This document shows, one piece after another, positions 1 through 7,971 of a stretch of DNA of 64,000 nucleotides; the first letter of the stretch is position 1, and each line of letters starts with the position of its first letter. The notes beneath the pieces were generated by a model. The model ran no database searches, was not told the DNA's origin, and saw nothing but the letters and a program-made list of their open reading frames with translations. Made by a program: the position numbers and the translations under genes. The DNA is from Bacillota bacterium (GTDB lineage Bacteria > Bacillota > Clostridia > Christensenellales > Aristaeellaceae), in the NCBI GenBank assembly GCA_030057655.1, contig JASGUQ010000046.1, positions 1 to 64,000 on the forward strand. The letters are read 5' to 3'.

Positions 1-137
1 GTTTGTTTGCCTTCCTCTTTTATAGAAAAGAAGCTCTGTAAAAAGGAATCCCTCATCCTTCGCTATGCTGAGGTCTCAGAATCTTTGTTAATTGTTCCCT
101 TTTTCTGTAGAATACGGAAACTCAAGATGGGGAATGG

Positions 138-166
138 TTGACGATGCCCGCGGAAATCATTATGAT
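138..166 (+). promoter_or_regulatory. Sigma-A-type promoter of the Gfo/Idh/MocA gene
   Basis: A TTGACG -35 hexamer (138-143) and a TATGAT -10 hexamer (161-166) are separated by exactly 17 bases. The predicted transcript starts near 173, about 64 bases before the ATG at 237. This argues that the longer reading frame opening at 138 is not the real start, because it would lie inside the promoter. Confidence 0.65.
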
Positions 167-176
167 AAGTTTATCA
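163..176. promoter_or_regulatory. Palindromic operator candidate over the -10 box
   Basis: TGATAAGTTTATCA is a perfect inverted repeat (TGATAA-GT-TTATCA) that overlaps the -10 box and the predicted transcription start. A repressor bound here would block the promoter. The regulator is unknown, and no regulator gene is seen immediately next to it. Confidence 0.45.
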
Positions 177-236
177 CAGCGGACATATGGCAATCGGCAG
201 CAAGACCGGTCAGACCGCAAGAATAGGGGGAAGAAG

Positions 237-1343
237 ATGTCTAAACTTAGGGTTGCTTTTATTGGTGTTGGCAGCATCAGCGGTATTTATCTGGAGAATC
301 TGACCAAACTGTTTACAGAAGTGGAGATCGCGGGCGTCTGCGACCTGATCCCTGAACGCGCCCTGAACGCTCAGGCAAAGTACAATTTGCCCCGGGTTTA
401 CAAGGACATGATGGAAGCGTTCCAGGATCCCAGCGTTGACATCATCCTCAACCTGACCCGGCCTTACCAGCACTTTGAGGTCACCCGCCTTGCGCTTGAG
501 CATGGCAAGCATGTTTACACAGAAAAACCCTTGGGCATCACCATTCAGGAAGGCGATGCCCTGGTCAAGTTGGCAAAAGAGCGCGGGCTGCTGATTGGCG
601 GTGCGCCGGACACCTTTATGGGCGCCGGCCTCCAGTCCGTCCGCAAATACGTCGACGCCGGCCTGATCGGGGAACCGGTCGGCGCTGCCGCTTTTATGAT
701 TTGCAGGGGCCATGAGACCTGGCATCCGGATCCTGATTTCTACTATCAGCCCGGGGGCGGCCCGATGATGGACATGGGACCGTACTATATCACCGCGCTG
801 GTCAGCATTTTAGGGCCTGTCAGCCGTCTGGTATCTGCCGGTAAACGCACCTTTAAAAAGCGCCTGATTACCAGCCAGCCGCATTCAGGCACCGTCATTG
901 ACGTCAACACGGACACCTATGTCGCAGGGACCATGCAGTTTGAATCCGGCGCTATCGGCACCATTTTTACCACCTTTGATGTCTACTACCCCAGTCAGGC
1001 GCGTCTTGAGATCTATGGGTCAGAGGGCACCCTCATCCTGCCCGATCCCAACTACTTCGATGGTCCCATTCAGATCTACAGGCCCGAAAGCAAAAAATAT
1101 GACGAGCTTCCTCTTCTTTTTGACTACCCGGAAAATTCCCGCGGTCTGGGCTTGGCGGACATGGCCAAAGCGCTGGTCACGGGGCGGGAAGCGCGCGCCA
1201 ACATGCAGCAGATCCACCATGTGCTTGAGATTTTGACCGGTTTTGAGGAAAGCGTCAAACAAGGCGGATGGCTTGATTTAAAAACCAGTTACCATCGTCC
1301 CATGCCGATGAAAAAAGCGGAGATCAAGGGGATTTTGGATTAA
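237..1343 (+). CDS. Gfo/Idh/MocA family NAD(P)-dependent oxidoreductase
   Basis: This 368-residue cytoplasmic dehydrogenase belongs to the family that oxidises or reduces sugars, inositols and related polyols. The N-terminal Rossmann fold shows G-x-G-x-x-S at residues 10-15, and the family EKP signature with the catalytic lysine is at 96-98. The C-terminal half fits the family's substrate-binding domain. The start at 237 is chosen because GGGGGAAG lies just upstream and MSKLRVAFIGVG matches the family's usual N-terminus; an upstream ATG at 138 falls in the promoter. A hairpin follows the gene, so it is probably transcribed alone. The GH3 glycosidase gene downstream suggests carbohydrate use, but the substrate cannot be named. 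Confidence 0.85.
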   Translation: MSKLRVAFIGVGSISGIYLENLTKLFTEVEIAGVCDLIPERALNAQAKYNLPRVYKDMMEAFQDPSVDIILNLTRPYQHFEVTRLALEHGKHVYTEKPLGITIQEGDALVKLAKERGLLIGGAPDTFMGAGLQSVRKYVDAGLIGEPVGAAAFMICRGHETWHPDPDFYYQPGGGPMMDMGPYYITALVSILGPVSRLVSAGKRTFKKRLITSQPHSGTVIDVNTDTYVAGTMQFESGAIGTIFTTFDVYYPSQARLEIYGSEGTLILPDPNYFDGPIQIYRPESKKYDELPLLFDYPENSRGLGLADMAKALVTGREARANMQQIHHVLEILTGFEESVKQGGWLDLKTSYHRPMPMKKAEIKGILD

Positions 1344-1376
1344 GCCTTGATTTGGTGTAAACATCCCATGTTATTG

Positions 1377-1400
1377 AAGGCGTCTGTCAGGCGCCTTTTT
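1377..1400 (+). terminator. Intrinsic terminator after the oxidoreductase gene
   Basis: AAGGCG and CGCCTT form a 6-bp stem over a 9-base loop, followed directly by a run of T residues. It lies 34 bases after the oxidoreductase stop codon. Confidence 0.6.
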
Positions 1401-1420
1401 ATTTGCTTTGATTTAATCTG

Positions 1421-1608
1421 GATAAACGATTAAAATTTGTCTATATTGGATAGTTTCGTTTAAGACGTGCATAAAAAATGTAGGACAATATCCTCGATAA
1501 AGTGAAATTAAAGCAGTTTTTAACGGTTCAAGGCCCTTTAAACTGGAAAAAGATGAACATAATTTCATTTGTCTATAGTAGACAAGAAAGTATCGTTTAT
1601 GATATGTT
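1421..1608 (+). promoter_or_regulatory. GH3 gene control region with paired repeats and a palindrome
   Basis: This AT-rich gap holds two copies of TTTGTCTATA (1437-1446 and 1568-1577). It also holds ATAAACGAT at 1422-1430 with its inverse ATCGTTTAT at 1592-1600. The second TTTGTCTATA is part of a perfect 17-base palindrome, TTGTC-N7-GACAA (1569-1585). A weak promoter reads TAGACA (1579-1584), 18 bases, TATGTT (1603-1608), so the palindrome would overlap its -35 box. Paired direct sites are typical for AraC-type activators, and an AraC gene lies downstream of the GH3 gene. The link is inferred. Confidence 0.45.
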
Positions 1609-1676
1609 TAATCCATTAATGGAAAACGGTTTGTTTTAAATCATGCTGGTAGAAAATACCAGGAAAGGTAGAAATA

Positions 1677-3746
1677 GTGAACAGGGAGACTGCTCAAAAA
1701 CTGGCCAGAGAGCTGGTCAATCAAATGACTTTGGAGGAGAAGGCCTCTCAGCTTCGTTACGATGCGCCTGCGATCGACCGGCTGAATGTGCCTGCGTACA
1801 ACTGGTGGTCTGAAGCCCTGCACGGCGTGGCCCGTGCCGGTACAGCTACGGTTTTCCCGCAGGCCATCGGCCTGGCAGCGATGTTTGACCCGGATTTTCT
1901 TCTGGAAATCGCGAAGGTCATCGCGCTTGAAGGCAGGGCAAAATACAATGAGGCGTCCGCTCTCAATGACCGCGGCATCTATAAGGGCCTGACATTCTGG
2001 TCGCCCAACATCAACATTTTCCGGGATCCGCGCTGGGGCCGTGGCCATGAGACCTATGGGGAAGACCCCTATCTGACTTCCGTTCTGGGCATCGCCTTTG
2101 TTAAGGGTCTGCAGGGTGAGGGGGAATACCTGACAGCCGCTGCCTGCGCGAAGCATTTTGCTGTGCACTCCGGGCCTGAAGCCCTGCGGCATGAGTTTGA
2201 CGCCAAAGTCAGCAAAAAGGACCTTTATGAGACTTACCTTCCCGCCTTTGAGGCATTGGTCAAGCAGGCAAACGTTGAGGCGGTCATGGGCGCTTACAAC
2301 CGGGTCAATGGCGAACCAGCCTGCGGCAGCAAAACGCTTCTGGTGGATATCCTGCGCGAAAAATGGGGGTTTGAGGGCCATGTGGTCAGCGATTGCTGGG
2401 CCATCAGGGATTTCCATGAGTTCCACAAGGTGACTGACACCGCGACAGAGAGCGCGGCGCTGGCCATCCAAAACGGCTGCGACCTGAACTGCGGCAACAC
2501 CTATCTCCATCTTTTGGCCGCATATCAGGAAGGCCTGGTCACAGAGGAACAGATCACGACCGCCTGTGAGCGCCTGATGACCACTCGCTATCTCCTGGGG
2601 CTGATGGATGAGAACTGCGAGTACAACCGCATCACCCTGCTTCAGAATGACACGAACGAGCATAATGAGATGGCTTACCGCGCGGCGCTCAAGTCCATCA
2701 CCCTGCTCAAGAATGACGGCATTTTGCCCCTTGATAAAAAGAAAGTCAAAACCATCGCGGTCATCGGCCCAAACGCAGACAGCCAGCTGGTGCTGGAGGG
2801 CAATTACGCGGGCACGTCCTCCCGTTATGTCACCTTCCTGGAAGGCATGAAGCAGGCCTGCGGGGAGGACATCCGGGTCATGTACGCCCTGGGCTGCCGT
2901 TTGTTTGAGGACCAGGACAGCCCCATCACCGAAAAGGACAACCGGCAGAGCGAGGCTGTGGCCATCGCGAAGCATGCGGATGCCGTCGTTCTGTGCCTGG
3001 GCCTTGATTCCTCCATTGAGGGCGAACAGGGCGACACCGGCAACGCGGATGCCTCCGGGGACAAGCTGGACCTGGAGTTGCCACCGGTTCAAAGAAGACT
3101 GCTGGAAGCGGTCAGGAGGACTGGCAAGCCCCTCATCCTGGTGCTCTCCTCCGGCAGCGCCATCCGGGTTACGGAAGGCAACGCCATCCTGTGGACGGGT
3201 TACCCCGGCCAGGCAGGCGGCCGCGCGCTGGCGGATCTGCTGTTTGGCAAGGTTTCCCCCTCCGGCAAACTGCCGGTTACCTTCTACCGCTCAAGCGATG
3301 ATCTGCCCGCGTTCACCGACTACAGCATGAAGAACCGCACCTACCGCTATTTCACAGGGGAAGCGCTCTATCCCTTTGGCTACGGCCTGTCCTACACCAC
3401 GTTTTCATATGGAGAACCAGAATACCTTGACAATGCTGTCAAGGTTGGCGTCACCAACACCGGAAATATGACAGGCGATGAGGTGGTCCAGGTCTATATC
3501 GAAAATCACCACCCCCTGGCCCCTGAGAACCCCGTTTTGTGCGGTTTCAAACGCGTTACCCTGGAAGCTGGGCAAACAAAAATTGTAAGTGTCACGCTTG
3601 ATCAAAGGGCGTCCACCCTCGTTGACGAGAATGGCGATTCCTTTGTTTTTGAAGGAAAGAAGACGATTTATGTCGCGGGGCATCAGCCGGATCAGCGCAG
3701 TTTGCAGCTAACCGGCGGTCAGGTGAAAATAAAGAAGAGGGAATAA
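1677..3746 (+). CDS. Glycoside hydrolase family 3 (beta-xylosidase/beta-glucosidase-like)
   Basis: This is a 689-residue GH3 enzyme, which removes single sugars from the non-reducing ends of beta-linked oligosaccharides. The N-terminal barrel contains the nucleophile motif VVSDCW, with Asp239 as the likely nucleophile, and a DLNCG motif resembling GH3 xylosidases. The second alpha/beta domain and a C-terminal fibronectin-III-like domain follow. There is no signal peptide, so it should act on imported oligosaccharides in the cytoplasm. GTG is used as start, with AGGAAAGG about eight bases upstream. The AraC gene follows after three bases, so the two are probably co-transcribed. Xylosidase is the best guess for the substrate, but it is not proven. 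Confidence 0.88.
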   Translation: MNRETAQKLARELVNQMTLEEKASQLRYDAPAIDRLNVPAYNWWSEALHGVARAGTATVFPQAIGLAAMFDPDFLLEIAKVIALEGRAKYNEASALNDRGIYKGLTFWSPNINIFRDPRWGRGHETYGEDPYLTSVLGIAFVKGLQGEGEYLTAAACAKHFAVHSGPEALRHEFDAKVSKKDLYETYLPAFEALVKQANVEAVMGAYNRVNGEPACGSKTLLVDILREKWGFEGHVVSDCWAIRDFHEFHKVTDTATESAALAIQNGCDLNCGNTYLHLLAAYQEGLVTEEQITTACERLMTTRYLLGLMDENCEYNRITLLQNDTNEHNEMAYRAALKSITLLKNDGILPLDKKKVKTIAVIGPNADSQLVLEGNYAGTSSRYVTFLEGMKQACGEDIRVMYALGCRLFEDQDSPITEKDNRQSEAVAIAKHADAVVLCLGLDSSIEGEQGDTGNADASGDKLDLELPPVQRRLLEAVRRTGKPLILVLSSGSAIRVTEGNAILWTGYPGQAGGRALADLLFGKVSPSGKLPVTFYRSSDDLPAFTDYSMKNRTYRYFTGEALYPFGYGLSYTTFSYGEPEYLDNAVKVGVTNTGNMTGDEVVQVYIENHHPLAPENPVLCGFKRVTLEAGQTKIVSVTLDQRASTLVDENGDSFVFEGKKTIYVAGHQPDQRSLQLTGGQVKIKKRE

Positions 3747-3749
3747 AAA

Positions 3750-4556
3750 ATGAGCAAGACGAAAATAAACCGTGAAGCCGACATCTGCTTTCTTCCACAG
3801 ATTACTTATTTTGTACACAGGCAATGCACGTCTGAGTGTCATTTGCCAAGAACCCAAATTGATTTCCATGATTTGGCTTTCATTATCTCCGGAAAAGGCG
3901 AATACATTGTGGATGATGTCCCGTATCCTGTTACCGGAGGCGATTTGATTTATATCAAGCCCGGCTCCTTCCGGGAAGCATCCGCCAACGCCAGCCAACC
4001 CATGCAGGTCTACGCTTTTAATATGCACCTGCTTGGGGCCGACTTTGAGCCGACTTTTTTGCCCCTTCCGACCTTGAGCAAGCTGGATTATGACCCGAAG
4101 ATCAATCATCTTCTTGAGCGGATCAAGCAGTATTTTGCGCTGCGTGAGTCCATCTGCAAGATGCAGACAACCGCTCTTTTAATGGAGATCTTTACCCAGG
4201 TCTTGATGAATGTCGGCCTGATCCAGGGTTCGGGCAGCGATCCTCGCGTTCATGCAGCCGCAGCCTATGTGATGGAAAACATCTCCCGCCACATCAGCGC
4301 GGCGGAAATCGGCAAGGCGGTCGGGGTGCACCCCGGTTACCTGAACAAACTAACCATGAAGCATACCGGTAAGACGGTCAGCCGCTTCATCACCAGCATC
4401 CGGGTCAACCTGGCGGAAGACGCCATTGTCTATGAAGGCATCTCTGTTTCCCAGGCGGCCATCCGCTTTGGTTTCTCGGACATCTACCACTTCAGCAAAG
4501 TCTTTAAAAAGTACAAAGGCTATCCGCCTTCAACTTCCAAGATTTTGCTGCGGTAA
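3750..4556 (+). CDS. AraC family transcriptional regulator
   Basis: This 268-residue regulator has an N-terminal cupin-like sensing half (FIISGKGEYIVDD, GGDLIYIKPG) and a C-terminal pair of helix-turn-helix motifs at about residues 168-268. The family signature FGFSDIYHFSKVFKKYKGYPP lies near the end. AraC-type proteins with this architecture usually bind a sugar and activate nearby catabolic genes. The gene starts three bases after the GH3 stop, with its ribosome site inside the end of that gene. It most likely controls the GH3 operon through the repeats at 1421-1608 (inference). Confidence 0.88.
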   Translation: MSKTKINREADICFLPQITYFVHRQCTSECHLPRTQIDFHDLAFIISGKGEYIVDDVPYPVTGGDLIYIKPGSFREASANASQPMQVYAFNMHLLGADFEPTFLPLPTLSKLDYDPKINHLLERIKQYFALRESICKMQTTALLMEIFTQVLMNVGLIQGSGSDPRVHAAAAYVMENISRHISAAEIGKAVGVHPGYLNKLTMKHTGKTVSRFITSIRVNLAEDAIVYEGISVSQAAIRFGFSDIYHFSKVFKKYKGYPPSTSKILLR

Positions 4557-4859
4557 TGAACCCATCTGTCAGGGCTTAAGCAGCTCGAGAAGAGGCAACA
4601 AAGAAAGTGTTGCGCTGACGAACTGCCCGGATTTTCCAAGCGGCAAAAAACGCTCCCCTGCCTTCCACTTTTTCAGGATGCAGATTTTGGTAAGACAAAA
4701 ACTCCATTGCTAACCTTGCCCGCTTTTGATTAACTACACTAAGTTTCAAGCGTTGTTCATTTGTCTGCCGCAGTCCGCTAAAAACTTGATTTTCGATGAA
4801 CGACAGTCTGCCCCAGATCTTGCGCGACGCAAAATCAAAAAACGCTGGAGGAAACTTGC
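4557..4859. other. Intergenic region without a recognised gene
   Basis: This 303-base gap lies between the AraC gene and the small secreted protein. I see no convincing terminator or canonical promoter in it. The last 20 bases hold GGAGGA, the ribosome site for the next gene. Short reading frames here lack supporting signals. Confidence 0.4.
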
Positions 4860-5513
4860 ATGAAAAGAACAATCGCCGCTCTGATGACTGCCCTGATGCT
4901 GCTCACTTTCCTTCCCCTTGCTGCCCCGGCCGCCCAGGCTCAAGTCAAGGCCCAAGCCCAGGCTTATGTCGGTACTTATAATGGTACTGTTCGAGTTGCG
5001 CAAACTACCAGTTCCACCAGTCTAAAAATCAGTTGGACCGGTGTTTCCGGTGCGACATACCATGTGTGGCGCAGCACCGACTTGAGGAACTGGTACTATA
5101 TCCGGACAACATACAGCGCCTCCATGACCGACAACTATTTGCGGTCTGGCACACGGTATTTTTACACAATTGATGTGGAAATGCCGGATGGATCAATTTA
5201 CGAAGGAACCAGATGGGGAGCTGGCGTGCCCATGGGAACCACCCGCATGACGAGCATTACTTCTCCTGGAAGAGGACGGGTCAAGATTGTGTGGGCAAGG
5301 ACAGCCGGCGCCAGTGGCTATATGGTTCAGATGGCCACGAGGCCGTATGGTAACTACCGGACAAAACGCATCACCCCTGGCAACACAGTCACTTTTTCCG
5401 GGGTCGTAAGGGGTGTTACTCTCTACTTCAGGGTTATCCCTTATAAGAGAATTTATGGCACCACCTATGCGGGTTATAATTCTAATTATGGGTACATCAG
5501 GCTCCCCCGGTAA
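4860..5513 (+). CDS. Small secreted protein with two fibronectin-III-like modules
   Basis: This 217-residue protein opens with a clear signal peptide (MKRTIAAL..., cleavage near AQA at about residue 25). Two beta-sandwich-like units follow. Each has an SLKISW or RVKIVW strand, then G-A-x-x-Y and a closing YFY or YFR strand, as in fibronectin type III domains (about residues 45-115 and 125-215). There is no catalytic motif, membrane anchor or LPxTG signal. The ATG follows GGAGGA at a good distance, and a strong terminator ends the unit, so it is monocistronic. The function is unknown; a carbohydrate- or wall-associated accessory role is only a guess. Confidence 0.75.
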   Translation: MKRTIAALMTALMLLTFLPLAAPAAQAQVKAQAQAYVGTYNGTVRVAQTTSSTSLKISWTGVSGATYHVWRSTDLRNWYYIRTTYSASMTDNYLRSGTRYFYTIDVEMPDGSIYEGTRWGAGVPMGTTRMTSITSPGRGRVKIVWARTAGASGYMVQMATRPYGNYRTKRITPGNTVTFSGVVRGVTLYFRVIPYKRIYGTTYAGYNSNYGYIRLPR

Positions 5514-5530
5514 AATAGTTTATAACATCA

Positions 5531-5558
5531 GCCACCGGCCAACGACCGGTGGCTTTTT
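5531..5558 (+). terminator. Intrinsic terminator after the FN3-like protein gene
   Basis: GCCACCGG pairs with CCGGTGGC over a 7-base loop and is followed by TTTTT. It ends the plus-strand transcript 17 bases after the stop codon. Confidence 0.85.
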
Positions 5559-5605
5559 GGTATAACGGCATGTGAAAGCGCGTCAGTGCTCATTAAAACA
5601 TGCGC

Positions 5606-5633
5606 AAAAGCCGCCCTTGGCCGGCGGCTTTTT
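5606..5633. terminator. Bidirectional terminator between convergent genes
   Basis: AAAAGCCGCC and GGCGGCTTTT form a 10-bp stem flanked by A residues on one side and T residues on the other. It can stop transcription in both directions. It mainly serves the minus-strand zwf-cyclase operon that ends at 5646. Confidence 0.8.
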
Positions 5634-5645
5634 GCTCAAGCGGGA

Positions 5646-6275
5646 TTAAAGCGCGAATCCATCCACCAGCACAGCCCGCGCGGGCGCGCCTTCCGCGCCC
5701 AGTATTTTAAGGGGCAGCACGATCAGGGTCTGCCGCCCTTCTTTTGCGTTTTTTAAGTCAAGACCTTCCAGGATCAGGACGTAGTTGTTCATGAATGTGA
5801 GGTGGGTCGGATACCCCGGCTGATCGCGCTCCACGCCCAGCGCGTCCGTTCCAATGCCTTTGATCCCTTTTTGAACCAAATACTCGGCCGCATCCTTCCT
5901 GATATAGATAAATTCGGGGCTTCCGACCAGCCCGAAGGAGTTCTTTGTCTTCAGAAGCACAAAATCCCCGGGCCTGATGTCAAGGTTCAAAAGGTCCTCC
6001 TGTTTGATGCAGTCCTCGCATTCTGTCAGATCAAACACCACGCAGGGGGTAATCAGGCGCTCAAGCGGCATATCCTCCATTGTCCAGCCTGAATTCATCA
6101 TGTGTCGGGGAGTGTCCATGTGGGTGCCTGTATGCAGGTTCATTCTGATCGCGGACTCATTCACGCTGTCCTCTGGCAAAGACGCTTCTATGATTCTCTG
6201 AGGCCGCTTGTTTTCCCGGTTTTTATAGGTCGGCATGGTCTCGTGAATGGCCATGGAAATATCGGTGATCTTCAT
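5646..6275 (-). CDS. Cyclase family protein (metal-dependent hydrolase, KynB-like fold)
   Basis: This 209-residue protein belongs to the putative cyclase family, which includes kynurenine formamidase. The metal-binding signature H-x-G-T-H-x-D-x-P-x-H is visible as HTGTHMDTPRH near residue 48. Family members hydrolyse amide, ester or lactone-type bonds using bound metal. The ATG overlaps the zwf stop codon as TGATG, so the two are translationally coupled. AAGGAAG lies upstream inside zwf. Coupling to glucose-6-phosphate dehydrogenase hints at a role in sugar lactone or related metabolism, but no kynurenine genes are nearby and the substrate is unknown. Confidence 0.82.
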   Translation of the reverse strand: MKITDISMAIHETMPTYKNRENKRPQRIIEASLPEDSVNESAIRMNLHTGTHMDTPRHMMNSGWTMEDMPLERLITPCVVFDLTECEDCIKQEDLLNLDIRPGDFVLLKTKNSFGLVGSPEFIYIRKDAAEYLVQKGIKGIGTDALGVERDQPGYPTHLTFMNNYVLILEGLDLKNAKEGRQTLIVLPLKILGAEGAPARAVLVDGFAL

Positions 6276-7822
6276 CAGTGACTGCTTCCTTTTTTAATGA
6301 TATTCTCTGTTCTCAGCTCAATCTCATGCCAGGCACGGCCGTCTGCCTTTAACAAAAGGTCCGCGCGCTCAGGCCCCTGAGACCCGGGGGAATAGGTGGG
6401 GTAATGATGGCTGTCCGGCTGGCAGTTTCTCTCGATGCTTTCAACAAATTGCCAGGATTGCTCCAGCTCATCCCAGCGGGTGAACAGCGAGGAATTGGCC
6501 CTGTATGCCTCCAGGATCAGTTGCTCATAGGCTTCCGGCACGTTGCCCTGAAAGCGGCTGGACTGCGCGTAGTTCATTTCCACCTGGTCAACCACAAAGC
6601 CGTTGCCCGGCCTCTTGGCGTTGATCTGAAAATGGATGCCTTCTGTGGGCTGTACCTCAATCACCAGCAGGTTTGGCGGTTGATTCTTAAATTCTGGATA
6701 ATAGTTGATGCCCGGCAGGCGTTTAAACTCCACCACAATCTGGGTGCAGCGCTTGTTCATGCGTTTGCCTGCCCTGATATAGATGGGCACCCCGCCCCAG
6801 CGGAAGTTATCAACATTCGCGCGCAGCGCGATAAAAGTGGGGGTTACGGAATCAGAGGCAACATCCTTTTCTTCCCGGTAGCCGGGTACGCTTTCACCAT
6901 TGATAAGGCCGCTGACATACTGGCCAAGGGCGATCTCAGCGCAAGCGCCCGTTGTTTCATATCGCCTCAGCGCGCGCAGCGCCTTTACCTTCTCATCCCT
7001 GATGGATTCCGGCATCAGGTCTGCCGGCGGTTCCATGGTAATCAGGGCCAGCATCTGCAAAAGGTGGTTTTGCAGCATGTCCTTTAAGATCCCGGCCTGC
7101 TCATAATAGGCGCCGCGGCCCTCCACCCCCAGGGTTTCTGAAGCAGTGATCTGGATGTTATCAATGTAGTTGTGGTTCCACAACGGCTCAAACAGGGAGT
7201 TGCCAAAGCGGAGCGCCAGGATGTTCCGGATCATTTCCTTGCCCAGGTAGTGATCAATGCGGTACACTTGGCGCTCATCCAAGGCATCTGAAATGATGGC
7301 GTTCAGCGCCCTGGCGCTGGCCAGGTCGGAGCCGAAGGGCTTTTCGATCATGACCCTGTGATCCGGGTTGCGGCGTACCGCCAGCTTGTTGGCCTTCAGG
7401 TGGCTGACGATCACCCCGAAGAATTCCGGCGCCACCGCCAGGAAGAACAGCCTCACAGCGGGCTGGGTGTAGTTCTTTTCGATCTTCTCAAGGCGCTTTT
7501 TGAATCCCTGATAGCTTTCCGGATCAGAGACAAATTCCATCTGATGGTAAGACAAGGCGTTGATAAACTCCTCCAGATGGGTCTCATCCACCCCGCTCCT
7601 TGAATGCCTGGCAACGGATTGCCGGACGGAAGCCCTGTATTCTTCTTCGCTCAAATCACGCCTTCCAATGGCGATCACGCGGGTTTCATCCGGCAGCTGC
7701 TTCTCCGCCATTAAATGATAAAGCGCCGGCAGCAGTTTTCTGTGGGTCAGATCGCCGGTCGCCCCAAAGATCATCAGGGTCAGCGCCTTGTTTTCTTCTG
7801 TGTTGTTTGAATTTGCTCTCAT
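6275..7822 (-). CDS. zwf: Glucose-6-phosphate 1-dehydrogenase
   Basis: This 515-residue enzyme oxidises glucose 6-phosphate to 6-phosphogluconolactone with NAD(P)+, the first step of the oxidative pentose phosphate pathway. The coenzyme loop GATGDLTHRK is at residues 20-29 and the active-site motif RIDHYLGKE at 188-196; the length is normal for the family. The ATG at 7822 is preferred over one 51 bases upstream because AAAGGA lies directly before it. The stop overlaps the cyclase start. No gene for 6-phosphogluconolactonase or 6-phosphogluconate dehydrogenase is in the window. Confidence 0.96.
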   Translation of the reverse strand: MRANSNNTEENKALTLMIFGATGDLTHRKLLPALYHLMAEKQLPDETRVIAIGRRDLSEEEYRASVRQSVARHSRSGVDETHLEEFINALSYHQMEFVSDPESYQGFKKRLEKIEKNYTQPAVRLFFLAVAPEFFGVIVSHLKANKLAVRRNPDHRVMIEKPFGSDLASARALNAIISDALDERQVYRIDHYLGKEMIRNILALRFGNSLFEPLWNHNYIDNIQITASETLGVEGRGAYYEQAGILKDMLQNHLLQMLALITMEPPADLMPESIRDEKVKALRALRRYETTGACAEIALGQYVSGLINGESVPGYREEKDVASDSVTPTFIALRANVDNFRWGGVPIYIRAGKRMNKRCTQIVVEFKRLPGINYYPEFKNQPPNLLVIEVQPTEGIHFQINAKRPGNGFVVDQVEMNYAQSSRFQGNVPEAYEQLILEAYRANSSLFTRWDELEQSWQFVESIERNCQPDSHHYPTYSPGSQGPERADLLLKADGRAWHEIELRTENIIKKGSSH

Positions 7823-7915
7823 TTTTTGTCCTTTTACATTGATGCTCTGATTGTACCTGGCGTTCTTGTGCAATGCAAACCGCTTCAGGATTGTACCCGT
7901 TTGACTGCCTGATGT

Positions 7916-7943
7916 AACAAACCCGGGTTATCGGCCCGGGCTT
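7916..7943 (-). terminator. Terminator after the SH3/MucBP-like repeat protein gene
   Basis: On the minus strand AAGCCCGGG pairs with CCCGGGTTT, with one G-T wobble, and is followed by a T-rich stretch. It lies about 30 bases after the stop of the gene at 7972-10323 and before zwf. Confidence 0.65.
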
Positions 7944-7971
7944 GAGGGGTGTCGCTAATCGTTATGGGACA

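Noticed and set aside
138..236. Upstream ATG extending the oxidoreductase by 33 residues
   Set aside because: It lies within the promoter and lacks homology to the family; the ATG at 237 has a ribosome site and the right N-terminus.
1641..3092. 483-residue open frame on the minus strand
   Set aside because: It is fully antisense to the GH3 gene, has no ribosome site and a composition that mirrors the GH3 codons.
5646..6275. Naming the cyclase as kynurenine formamidase
   Set aside because: The family is broad, no tryptophan degradation genes are nearby and the partner is zwf.
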